Source: Legionellaceae bacterium | GTDB lineage: Bacteria > Pseudomonadota > Gammaproteobacteria > Legionellales > Legionellaceae | NCBI GenBank assembly: GCA_027449525.1 | Contig: DAIDLK010000002.1 | Span: 1-30,524, forward strand | DNA: 30,524 nucleotides | Direction of reading: 5' to 3' | Shown: positions 19,336-26,724 of the stretch, piece by piece | How the letters are laid out: each line of letters starts with the position of its first letter | Numbering within the stretch: position 1 is the first letter of the stretch | Program-made: the position numbers and the translations under genes | Notes under the pieces: model-generated | Told to the model about the DNA's origin: nothing | Database searches by the model: none | The model's input: only the letters and a program-made list of their open reading frames with translations

Positions 19336-20375
19336 TTATTATTGGGGCAGGAGTTGCTGGCCTCAGTTGTTTGAACGCGCTATTAGATGCCGGTGAGTCA
19401 CCGTTACTCATTGAGGGGGGGGGAATTGGTGCTCCCAAAATATGCGGGGAATTTTTAGCACCTCCAGCAGTGCCTGTTTTGCAACACTGGGGTATTGCCG
19501 GCATGCGTCAGATTCATCAGGTGCAGTTTCATCAGGGGTTACGCCCCTGGCGAATGCAGTTGTCACGACCGGCGGTAGCCCTGCCGCGGCATGTTGCTGA
19601 ACAAGCCCTCGCAGCGCGTGCCCGCGGTCTTGGTGCGCGCGTGCGTGAACAGACCGCCATTCAACAAATTATTCCGGCAACCGCCAATACGCCGTTTCAA
19701 TTGCAGTGTGCAACCGGTGAAACGTTGCATGCGCAACAGATTATGGTGGCTACCGGTAAGGTGATACCATCCATTACGCCCTCAACGGCTAGTAACTATG
19801 TGGGATTTAAAACCTATATTCCACGCGTATTCGTGGCGGATGGCTTGGAGATGTTCACTTTGAAACGCGGTTATTTGGGAATTATCCCCGTATCACCGAC
19901 AAAGAGTAACCTCACGTGCCTAATACAGCAGAGTGAACTTGAGCGGATGGGCGGAAGTCACGCCTTTTTACGTCATTTTTTGTGCACGTTCTCCTCCTTC
20001 AAGTTATCAACAAAAGAGCTGCATGGCCTGTCAGCTAATTGGTTAGAAGGACCTGCACCCTCGTTTGGGCAACACGTGGTAGCACCATGGCCAGGTGCTT
20101 GGTGGATAGGAGATGCTCTAGCCGCGATTCACCCATCAATTGGTTATGGTTTTGCGCACAGTGTCCTGAGTGCATTAACGGCAAGTGCGTGTTATTTGCA
20201 CCAAGATTCGCAGGGTTACCGCCAGAACATGCACCATCGCTTACGCACTATCCTACGCCTGAGCCGCGGCATGCACCAGTTGTTGCAGCGCCCAGCCTGG
20301 TTTCGCTTTCTGACCCCACTCTTGCGCAGCAATGCCTGGCTTGCAAAACGAGTCATTCACACATTGGATTATTAA
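19323..20375 (+). CDS. FAD-dependent oxidoreductase of the type III PKS cassette
   Basis: A 350-aa flavoprotein of the geranylgeranyl-reductase/aromatic-hydroxylase superfamily. The start at 19323 gives the dinucleotide-binding motif at once: KLIIIGAGVAGLSCLNALL with the acidic end LLIEGGG. A second FAD contact, WWIGDALAAIHPSIGYGFAHS, lies in the C-terminal third. The CGEFLAPPAV segment is typical of the family next to the first motif. It overlaps the methyltransferase by 13 nt and is one base from the polyketide synthase, so the three are surely co-transcribed. Streptomyces SrsC, which hydroxylates alkylresorcinols, is the nearest known analogue by context; reduction of an isoprenoid or quinone-like product is the alternative. 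Confidence 0.85.
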   Translation: MEKLIIIGAGVAGLSCLNALLDAGESPLLIEGGGIGAPKICGEFLAPPAVPVLQHWGIAGMRQIHQVQFHQGLRPWRMQLSRPAVALPRHVAEQALAARARGLGARVREQTAIQQIIPATANTPFQLQCATGETLHAQQIMVATGKVIPSITPSTASNYVGFKTYIPRVFVADGLEMFTLKRGYLGIIPVSPTKSNLTCLIQQSELERMGGSHAFLRHFLCTFSSFKLSTKELHGLSANWLEGPAPSFGQHVVAPWPGAWWIGDALAAIHPSIGYGFAHSVLSALTASACYLHQDSQGYRQNMHHRLRTILRLSRGMHQLLQRPAWFRFLTPLLRSNAWLAKRVIHTLDY

Positions 20376-20376
20376 C

Positions 20377-21480
20377 ATGCACGCTGTGATCACTGCTCTT
20401 GGTGTTGCCAACCCGCCGTACCAACGCGCTCAAAGCGAAATTGCCGAGTTGTTTGCCAATCACTTTCAGTTGCCGCCAGAGCAAGCAAAATTAGTCAGAA
20501 AAATCTACCACAACTCAGGCATTGCGCAGCGCTTTAGTGTGTTGTCTGATTACACGCGCAAGCCAGGTGAGTTTGAGTTTTTTCCTAATGATCCTAATGC
20601 CCCGTTCCCGAGCACGGCTGCACGAATGGTGTTGTATAAAACGCACGCAATTCATCTCGCCTTAGCAGCGATTGATCAGGTCATGCTTCAGTGTCCTAAG
20701 GTGCCGCTGCTATCGATTAGTCATTTAATTACGGTGAGTTGTACTGGGATGTACGCGCCAGGGATTGATATTGAGATTGTGCAACGGCTAGGGTTACGAC
20801 CATCAGTGCAGCGCAGCGCGATTAATTTCATGGGTTGTTATGGTGCATTTAATGCCATGAAACTGGCCAACAGTATTTGTCGAGCGGATCCCAATGCTAC
20901 CGTCTTGTTAGTGTGCGTCGAATTATGTTCCTTGCACGTTAAACAAGAATTTACTTTGAACACGATGATTTCGAATGCCTTATTTGCTGATGGTGCTGCA
21001 GCGGCCTTGGTACAGCACCCCCAGCAGACGAACGGTGGGTTACAATTTCAGGCGTTTCATTGTGATTTAGTACCGCAAACAGCAGCAGAAATGGCCTGGT
21101 GCATTGCTGATTCGGGTTTTGATATGGTGTTAACCGCGTACGTGCCTGCCGCCATTCAGTCCGGTATTGGGCAATTGGTCGCGCGTTTAAAAGATGTGAC
21201 GGGTGACTCACTGCAACACGTTGATTTTTATGCAATACACCCTGGTGGGTTAAAAATTTTATCGGCGTGCGAACAGGCGTTAGGCCTTACGCCTGACGCG
21301 AATCGGTTTGCTTATCAGGTGTTGAAAGACTACGGTAACATGTCGTCACCCACCGTGTTGTTTGTCTTAAAAGCACTATGGGACAGCCTCATGGCGCGTG
21401 ATGTTGGCAAGTCTATTTTTAGTTGTGCATTTGGTCCTGGCTTAACGCTAGAGTCGATGTTATTAACGGTACTGGGTTGA
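20377..21480 (+). CDS. Type III polyketide synthase (chalcone synthase-like)
   Basis: Homodimeric ketosynthase that extends a CoA starter with malonyl-CoA and cyclises the product to a pyrone, resorcinol or phloroglucinol. The 367-aa protein has the full triad: Cys154 in MGCYGAFNAMKLA, the His of YAIHPGGLKIL and the Asn of DYGNMSSPTVLF. The C-terminal glycine loop CAFGPGLTLESMLL is also intact. The start at 20377 is one base after the flavoprotein stop; the upstream in-frame start would lie inside that gene. In Gammaproteobacteria such enzymes usually take fatty acyl starters and make phenolic lipids, so a lipid product is more likely than a flavonoid. The starter cannot be read from sequence. 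Confidence 0.93.
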   Translation: MHAVITALGVANPPYQRAQSEIAELFANHFQLPPEQAKLVRKIYHNSGIAQRFSVLSDYTRKPGEFEFFPNDPNAPFPSTAARMVLYKTHAIHLALAAIDQVMLQCPKVPLLSISHLITVSCTGMYAPGIDIEIVQRLGLRPSVQRSAINFMGCYGAFNAMKLANSICRADPNATVLLVCVELCSLHVKQEFTLNTMISNALFADGAAAALVQHPQQTNGGLQFQAFHCDLVPQTAAEMAWCIADSGFDMVLTAYVPAAIQSGIGQLVARLKDVTGDSLQHVDFYAIHPGGLKILSACEQALGLTPDANRFAYQVLKDYGNMSSPTVLFVLKALWDSLMARDVGKSIFSCAFGPGLTLESMLLTVLG

Positions 21481-21506
21481 CAAGCAACGGTTTTTGACCA
21501 AACAAT
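21477..21506 (+). promoter_or_regulatory. Possible promoter and direct repeat upstream of eno
   Basis: TTGACA, a perfect -35, spans the polyketide synthase stop codon (21477-21482). The best -10 is AACAAT (21501-21506, four of six) after 18 nt. Two copies of TTGACCA start at 21494 and 21508, 14 nt apart and flanking this -10, and could be a regulator site. The match is modest. Confidence 0.35.
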
Positions 21507-21537
21507 ATTGACCAGTTTTTGGAATAAGAGAGACTTG

Positions 21538-22818
21538 ATGCGTATTGCTAATTTAATGGCTCGAGAAATACTTGATTCACGTGGTAACCCAACCGTTGAG
21601 GCGGATGTTATTTTAGCAAATGGCATCATGGGTCGCGCTAGTGTACCATCAGGGGCCTCTACTGGACAGTTTGAGGCGTGTGAATTACGAGATGGTGACG
21701 CTAGTCGCTATGCAGGACGAGGTGTGCTGCAGGCGGTGGGGCATGTACAAGGTGAAATTCGTTCAGCATTGTTACAAGCGGATGTTGCTGATCAAGCCGC
21801 ATTGGATGCACTACTTTGTGATTTAGACGGTACGGACAACAAAGCCCGTTTAGGCGCGAATGCGTTATTGGCTGTTTCAGTGGCGGTGGCTCGTGCACGA
21901 GCTCATGCGCAGCAACAACCTTTGTATCGCCTGCTCAATCAGGGTCAGAACATGTGTTTACCGGTGCCAATGATGAATGTCTTAAACGGTGGGCTACACG
22001 CTGATAATAGTCTCGATATCCAAGAGTTCATGATCATGCCGATTGGGGCGCGCGATTTTCCACACGCGATCCAAATGGGCGCCGAAATTTTTCATACCTT
22101 AAAATCAGTGCTCCATGCCCAAGGCCTGAGTACGGCCGTTGGTGACGAAGGTGGCTTTGCGCCGAATGTTGCCTCTAATCAACACGCCTTGGATTTGTTA
22201 GTGGAAGCGGTGGATCGTGCTGGGTTTGCGCTGGGTCGTGACGTCGCCTTTGCCTTGGATGTGGCGGCCTCGTCGTTGTATCGGGAGGGCATGTACCATT
22301 TTCGTTCGGAGGGGCGATCATTATCCACTGACGATTTAATTGATTATTACGCGCAATTACTCGCGCAGTATCCCATTGCGAGTATTGAGGATGGCCTCGA
22401 TGAAAATGATTGGTCAGGTTGGACAAAAATGACGGCCGCACTTGGTGCGCAAGTGCAATTGGTGGGGGATGATTTGTTTGTGACGAACGCGCGTCGATTC
22501 ACCCAAGGGATTGACGCAGCGGCTGCTAATGCGGTGTTGATCAAGCCAAACCAAATCGGCACCTTAACGGAGGCGTGTCAGACCATGCAGTTGGCGGCTC
22601 AGCATCATTACCAATGTGTGGTGTCGCATCGTTCGGGAGAAACTGAAGACACGTTGATTGCTGATTTAGCGGTGGCGTTTGGTTGCGGTCAAATAAAAAC
22701 CGGCTCTTTGTGCCGAACCGATCGCGTCGCAAAATACAACCAACTGCTGCGTATTCACCAAGCCACAAGCTTGCCGTATGCTGACCAACGTCGATTCAGC
22801 AGGGGGCGGTATGCCTAA
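21538..22818 (+). CDS. eno: Enolase
   Basis: Interconverts 2-phosphoglycerate and phosphoenolpyruvate; also part of the RNA degradosome in some Gammaproteobacteria. The 426-aa protein has REILDSRGNPTVEADV, the mobile loop SGASTG, GDEGGFAPN (catalytic Glu), metal ligands in ALDVAASS, SIEDGLDENDW and VGDDLFVTN, the catalytic Lys in LIKPNQIGTLTEA, and SHRSGETED. The start is ATG 21538 with a GAGAG-like site upstream; the TTG 30 nt earlier would give an unusual extension. The metal-ligand segment reads DVAASSLY where most enolases have DxAASEFY. It overlaps dsbB by 8 nt. Confidence 0.97.
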   Translation: MRIANLMAREILDSRGNPTVEADVILANGIMGRASVPSGASTGQFEACELRDGDASRYAGRGVLQAVGHVQGEIRSALLQADVADQAALDALLCDLDGTDNKARLGANALLAVSVAVARARAHAQQQPLYRLLNQGQNMCLPVPMMNVLNGGLHADNSLDIQEFMIMPIGARDFPHAIQMGAEIFHTLKSVLHAQGLSTAVGDEGGFAPNVASNQHALDLLVEAVDRAGFALGRDVAFALDVAASSLYREGMYHFRSEGRSLSTDDLIDYYAQLLAQYPIASIEDGLDENDWSGWTKMTAALGAQVQLVGDDLFVTNARRFTQGIDAAAANAVLIKPNQIGTLTEACQTMQLAAQHHYQCVVSHRSGETEDTLIADLAVAFGCGQIKTGSLCRTDRVAKYNQLLRIHQATSLPYADQRRFSRGRYA

Positions 22819-23326
22819 GCGTGTTACGGAGGCTATCCTTTACTTCTTATGTGGTATCACGGTTGTTGCGTTACTTTTTTCGTTGTACATGCAATACGTG
22901 CAAGGTTTAGAGCCATGTCCACTTTGTGCGATGCAGCGTGCCTGCGTGGTTGCGCTACTGGGTTGTTCGCTCACCGCACTGTTGGTGCAAGGCGACCAAC
23001 TGAGACGTTACTTGGTAGCACTCCAACTTGTGTTTTCGCTCTGCGGCTTGTATTTTGCTTTACGTCAATTGTGGTTACAATCGTTGCCAACCCCACATGA
23101 AGCCATCTGTTTGCCTGGGTTGGAGCTGCTCGCCCGTTACCTTCCTTGGCGTGATTTAGTGCAGTTATTGTTTTGGGGATCCCCTGCCTGCAACGAGGTA
23201 TTATGGCAGGCCTTTGGTTTTTCGATGGCGGCGTGGTCTGCCTTGTTTTTTTCGACGAGTGCGGCGGGAGTTATCTGGTTGCTGGTTTACTTTCATCGCG
23301 GTAAGGTGAGGCTCAGACGGCAGTGA
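22811..23326 (+). CDS. dsbB: Disulfide bond formation protein B
   Basis: Inner-membrane oxidase that reoxidises DsbA and passes electrons to quinone. The 171-aa protein has four hydrophobic helices and the two cysteine pairs in the right places: Cys36 and Cys39 in EPCPLCAMQR, Cys100 in AICLPG and Cys127 in PACNEV, close to E. coli 41/44 and 104/130. ATG 22811 is chosen because it follows AGGGGG by 4 nt; an earlier in-frame start would add 11 residues. It overlaps eno by 8 nt and tgt by 4 nt. No dsbA is in the window. Confidence 0.93.
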   Translation: MPKRVTEAILYFLCGITVVALLFSLYMQYVQGLEPCPLCAMQRACVVALLGCSLTALLVQGDQLRRYLVALQLVFSLCGLYFALRQLWLQSLPTPHEAICLPGLELLARYLPWRDLVQLLFWGSPACNEVLWQAFGFSMAAWSALFFSTSAAGVIWLLVYFHRGKVRLRRQ

Positions 23327-24492
23327 CCGCGAGATTTTATTGTACGCTATTAGCGCGCCATCCGCGCAATCAAGCACGGGTCATGCGCATCACCACCGCG
23401 CATGGTGAGTTGATTACCCCAGTGTTCATGCCCGTTGGAACGCGTGCGGGCGTTAATAATATCATGCCGGATGCCCTCCGTGCGGCAGGTAGCCAAATTA
23501 TTTTAGGTGGGAACACCTATCACATGTTAGCTGCACCTGGTATGGCGGTGATTGAGCGTGCGGGCGGTATGCACGCGTTTATGGGTTGGCATGGCCCCAT
23601 GTTAACCGATAGCGGTGGCTTTCAGGTGTTTAGCTTGTCTAAAAACAAGCAGATATGCACTATTGATGAGACTGGGGCGCACTTTAAGTGGCCAGGCAGC
23701 GATCGCTTGATTCACATGACCCCGGAGATGTCGTTGGCGACGCAAAAAAGTATTGGCGCGGACATTATCATGGCGTTTGATCAATGCACCCCGGATGCTT
23801 CGACAGAAGCTGAGGCGGCCGTTATCATGCAGCGGACGCACCGTTGGTTGTTGCAGTCCATTGCCTATCACGCCAGTTATCCAACTTCTAAGCAGGGTGC
23901 ACCACAAGCACTGTTTGGTATTGTGCAAGGTGGTGTGCACGAACACCTGAGGTGTGAAAGTGCGCAATTTATTGCAAGCTCTGCCGTCGACGGGGTGGCT
24001 ATTGGTGGGGAGACGGTCGGGTTTAATATGCCGCGTACCGTGGAGCTCATTCGTTGGATTGATGCTGAGTTGCCGACGAACAAGCCACGCTATGCGATGG
24101 GGGTTGGCATGTCTCCGCAAGATTTATTGGACGTAGTGGCAGAAGGGATTGATATGTTTGATTGCGTGGCGCCGACTCGCAATGCACGGCACGGGGCACT
24201 GTATTGTGGTAGGCTAGAACCGGATGGGCACTGGTTGCGTTTTAGCAGTGACTACCCACAGGGCCGTATTCAAATTAAAAAAGCAGTTTTCGCGCGCGAT
24301 TTAGCGCCGATTATGCCGGATTGTACCTGTTATACCTGTGCACATTATTCGCGCGCTTACCTGCATCAATTGTTCAAACAGAAAAGTATTGGCTTTGCGG
24401 CCTTAGCCAGTATTCATAATATTCATGTCTTACACGATGTTTGTGCTAAAATGCGCAATTTGATTTTACAGGCCAGCAACTTGACTGGATGA
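23323..24492 (+). CDS. tgt: Queuine tRNA-ribosyltransferase
   Basis: Exchanges guanine 34 of GUN-anticodon tRNAs for preQ1 in queuosine synthesis. The start is GTG 23323, overlapping the dsbB stop in a GTGA; the next ATG (23383) would remove the conserved first strand. In the 389-aa protein FMPVGTRAGV, MLTDSGGFQVFSLS (general acid Asp), GGETVG and nucleophile Asp280 in MFDCVAPTRNARHG are intact. The zinc site is Cys334, Cys336, Cys339 and His365, spaced as in E. coli. No queA, yajC or secD, its usual partners, is next to it; the neighbour is a permease. Confidence 0.96.
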   Translation: MTARFYCTLLARHPRNQARVMRITTAHGELITPVFMPVGTRAGVNNIMPDALRAAGSQIILGGNTYHMLAAPGMAVIERAGGMHAFMGWHGPMLTDSGGFQVFSLSKNKQICTIDETGAHFKWPGSDRLIHMTPEMSLATQKSIGADIIMAFDQCTPDASTEAEAAVIMQRTHRWLLQSIAYHASYPTSKQGAPQALFGIVQGGVHEHLRCESAQFIASSAVDGVAIGGETVGFNMPRTVELIRWIDAELPTNKPRYAMGVGMSPQDLLDVVAEGIDMFDCVAPTRNARHGALYCGRLEPDGHWLRFSSDYPQGRIQIKKAVFARDLAPIMPDCTCYTCAHYSRAYLHQLFKQKSIGFAALASIHNIHVLHDVCAKMRNLILQASNLTG

Positions 24493-24499
24493 GTAAACC

Positions 24500-25885
24500 A
24501 TGACAAAAAAGTATGCGCTAACCGCATTTAGTTTGACCATGATTACTGTTGGCTCGGTCGATAGTATTCGTAACTTACCAGCTACTGCGCTGTTTGGCAG
24601 CCAACTGATTGCATTTTTTTTGTTAGGCGCTATCTGTTTTTTAATCCCCACCGCTTTGGTCTCCGCTGAACTAGCCTCGGGTTGGCCGAAACAAGGTGGC
24701 GTTTATATTTGGATCAAAGCAGCATTCGGTAAACCCTTTGGTTTTATCGCCATTTGGTTGCAGTGGATAGAAAATGTTATCTGGTATCCGACGATTTTGT
24801 CGTTTGTGGCGGGTTCAATCGGCTATCTTATCGACCCAACTTTAGTCGATAATCCCTGGTTTTTATGGTGGGTCATTGTCGGGTCGTTCTGGTGTGTAAC
24901 CGTGCTGAACTTGTACGGTATGCAATCCTCCGCCTGGTTGAGCAACGTGTGTGCGCTGGCAGGTTTGTTGTTACCAATGACCTTGATTATCAGTTTAGGC
25001 GCTATTTGGTTAATTCAAGGAAATCCAACGGAGATGCGGTTTGATCTAGCAAGTATTTTGCCACGCTGGCAAGATCAATCGGTTTGGGTGTCATTAACCG
25101 CGATTATCCTCTCGTTTTGTGGCATCGAAATTGCTACCGTGCACGCGAATGATGTGCACAATCCACAACGGACGTTTCCCCGTGTGTTGTTGTATTCTGT
25201 TGCCATTATTTTAAGTACGTTAATCCTCGGTTCACTGGCCATTGCAGTCGTGCTTCCCCACCACGAAATTAATTTAGTCGCAGGCATTATGCAAGCGTTT
25301 GATGCGTTCTTTAGCCGCTATGGCTTAAGCCGATTGATGCCTCTGGTGGCGATCATGCTCGTGATGGGTGGCATTGGTGGCGTTAGCAATTGGATTATTG
25401 CGCCTACCAAAGGGTTATTAGTAGCAGCTCAAGACGGTAATTTGCCGCCGCTGTTTCGGCGCGAAAACGTGCATGGCGCGCCGGTAGTGCTCTTATTGGC
25501 ACAAGCTTTGATTGTGACACTGTTAGCCGGATTCTTTTTATTTATGCCGAGTGTTAATGGATCGTATTGGTTACTAACAGCACTTGCTGCGCAATTGTAC
25601 ATGTTAATGTATTTACTCATGTTTTTAGCGGTGATTCGTTTACGTATGATCGCACCAACGCACCTGCGTCCGTTTCGCATTCCTGGTGGCCCACTAGGCC
25701 TACTGCTGGTGGCTGGTTTAGGTTTATGTGGAGTCGTGATGACGCTGATAGTCAGTTTTATTCCGCCGCAAGGGATTAACGTGGGAGGGATCGCTCGCTA
25801 CGAATTGACCTTAGGCTGCGGCCTGCTGTTCATGTGCTTACCGCCACTAATGACCACTTGGTGGCGGAGTCGACGGACGCGGTGA
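24500..25885 (+). CDS. APC-superfamily amino acid permease, glutamate/GABA antiporter-like
   Basis: A 461-aa inner-membrane transporter with about 12 hydrophobic segments. The N-terminal helix reads FSLTMITVGSVDSIRNLPA and is followed by ELASGWPKQGGVYIWIKAAFG, the E-x-x-x-x-P-x-x-G-G segment of APC transporters. QWIENVIWYPTILSF and IATVHANDVHNPQRTFPR fit the glutamate:GABA antiporter branch. The gene starts 7 nt after tgt, probably in the same transcript. Its 3' end overlaps the convergent hypothetical gene by 39 nt. No decarboxylase gene lies beside it, so an acid-resistance role is not supported; substrate is unknown. Amino acid uptake would suit a host-dependent cell. Confidence 0.87.
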   Translation: MTKKYALTAFSLTMITVGSVDSIRNLPATALFGSQLIAFFLLGAICFLIPTALVSAELASGWPKQGGVYIWIKAAFGKPFGFIAIWLQWIENVIWYPTILSFVAGSIGYLIDPTLVDNPWFLWWVIVGSFWCVTVLNLYGMQSSAWLSNVCALAGLLLPMTLIISLGAIWLIQGNPTEMRFDLASILPRWQDQSVWVSLTAIILSFCGIEIATVHANDVHNPQRTFPRVLLYSVAIILSTLILGSLAIAVVLPHHEINLVAGIMQAFDAFFSRYGLSRLMPLVAIMLVMGGIGGVSNWIIAPTKGLLVAAQDGNLPPLFRRENVHGAPVVLLLAQALIVTLLAGFFLFMPSVNGSYWLLTALAAQLYMLMYLLMFLAVIRLRMIAPTHLRPFRIPGGPLGLLLVAGLGLCGVVMTLIVSFIPPQGINVGGIARYELTLGCGLLFMCLPPLMTTWWRSRRTR

Positions 25886-26674
25886 GGGCTCCGTGTTCTC
25901 TTGATGACGCTTGTACGCCGATTTAAGTTCGGAGAAGCGTTCAAGCGTGCGCAAGTTTTTTGACTTCAACAGATTCGTGATAAATTTCTTCAAGCTAGTT
26001 AACGGGTTATTTGGCAAAAAAGTGGCATGGGTTGCCGGATTCATCAATTTTGACTGTTGGGCCGTTTCTGTAACTTGTTGAATATATTGTGGCAAAGCCG
26101 GTAGTACACCCGCCAGATGGTCAAAATCTTTTCTTGCTAAAGACCCTTCGATGCGATGTAACTGGCTGAGTGCGTTATTGATGGCTGCAATCATTTTGCT
26201 AGCATCGTTTAAAATAATTAGATCGGGGTGCGCTGGCTCATCACGTTTGGTTTCGCAATATTGATCCAGGTCCAAGCCTGAGCGGATGTAATCGGGGTAG
26301 CGATTGGCTTTGCTGTTATCGTCTGTTTGAACCGCATTGGCTCGTTCTAAAAAACTCGATACTCTCACGTCTTCGGTCACTGGTTCGATGAGAGTACTAT
26401 CCTGTTGGTCTAAATCGTACCTATCGTTGTTGGTTGGTTTATCACGCGGTAGGAATGCGAATCCGGTTGCGCCTATATTTGGGTAACCTGCGTCCATTAT
26501 CTCAAAAATGTTGGTTTTTAACGTTTCGAGATTAGCGCGTGCGTGTTGAACATAGTGTTGAATGACCCTGGTATTGTGTTGTAAGTTGGTTGATGGAATG
26601 TCATCCATACCCTCTTTGGGTAGTAACTTAGCCAGCTTCTTTGGCAATTTAAGTTTTTTTATGCGACTTTTCAT
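25847..26674 (-). CDS. Hypothetical protein with basic N-terminus
   Basis: A 275-aa protein with no family I recognise. The start is ATG 26674, 5 nt after AGGAG; a GTG 18 nt upstream lies before that site and is rejected. It opens with a very basic helix (MKSRIKKLKLPKKLAKLLPK), then has helical stretches (VIQHYVQHARANLETLKTNI, MIAAINNALSQLHRIEGSL), an acidic middle, a second basic helix (SLKKFITNLLKSKNLRTLERF) and a Pro/Ser/Glu-rich tail ending PSTPPPSGH. There is no signal peptide or membrane helix. The basic start could bind nucleic acid or membrane lipid; a disordered tail is seen in some Legionellales secreted proteins. Both are guesses. It converges with and overlaps the permease gene. 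Confidence 0.7.
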   Translation of the reverse strand: MKSRIKKLKLPKKLAKLLPKEGMDDIPSTNLQHNTRVIQHYVQHARANLETLKTNIFEIMDAGYPNIGATGFAFLPRDKPTNNDRYDLDQQDSTLIEPVTEDVRVSSFLERANAVQTDDNSKANRYPDYIRSGLDLDQYCETKRDEPAHPDLIILNDASKMIAAINNALSQLHRIEGSLARKDFDHLAGVLPALPQYIQQVTETAQQSKLMNPATHATFLPNNPLTSLKKFITNLLKSKNLRTLERFSELKSAYKRHQENTEPSPRPSTPPPSGH

Positions 26675-26684
26675 CTTGGCTCCT

Positions 26685-26708
26685 AAAAACACCTGCCGTT
26701 TGACAGGT
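26685..26708 (-). terminator. Hairpin with U-tract between two minus-strand genes
   Basis: On the minus strand a 7-bp stem (ACCTGTC with GGCAGGT, one G-U pair) closes a 4-base loop and is followed by GTTTTT. It lies just after the repeat-protein gene stop (26720) and just before the AGGAG of the next gene. It could end the upstream transcript or fold in the leader of the downstream one. The plus strand has an eight-T run on the other side but a C-A mismatch in the stem. Confidence 0.5.
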
Positions 26709-26718
26709 TTTTTTTAAG

Positions 26719-26724
26719 ATTATA
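26719..26724 (-). promoter_or_regulatory. Candidate -10 box overlapping a stop codon
   Basis: TATAAT on the minus strand overlaps the TAA stop of the repeat-protein gene. It would start a transcript near 26712 for the 275-aa gene, placing the hairpin at its 5' end. No good -35 hexamer or TGn extension is seen, so support is moderate. Confidence 0.4.

Noticed and set aside
20377..21480. Plant-like chalcone/flavonoid synthesis
   Set aside because: The fold and triad fit, but there is no phenylpropanoid-CoA gene, and the methyltransferase/flavoprotein context points to acyl-derived phenolic lipids.
24500..25885. GadC-type acid-resistance antiporter
   Set aside because: Sequence style is similar, but no glutamate decarboxylase lies beside it; only a general APC assignment is supported.
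26685..26715. Plus-strand terminator with an eight-T run
   Set aside because: No plus-strand gene ends within 800 nt upstream, and the plus-strand stem has a C-A mismatch that becomes G-U on the minus strand.
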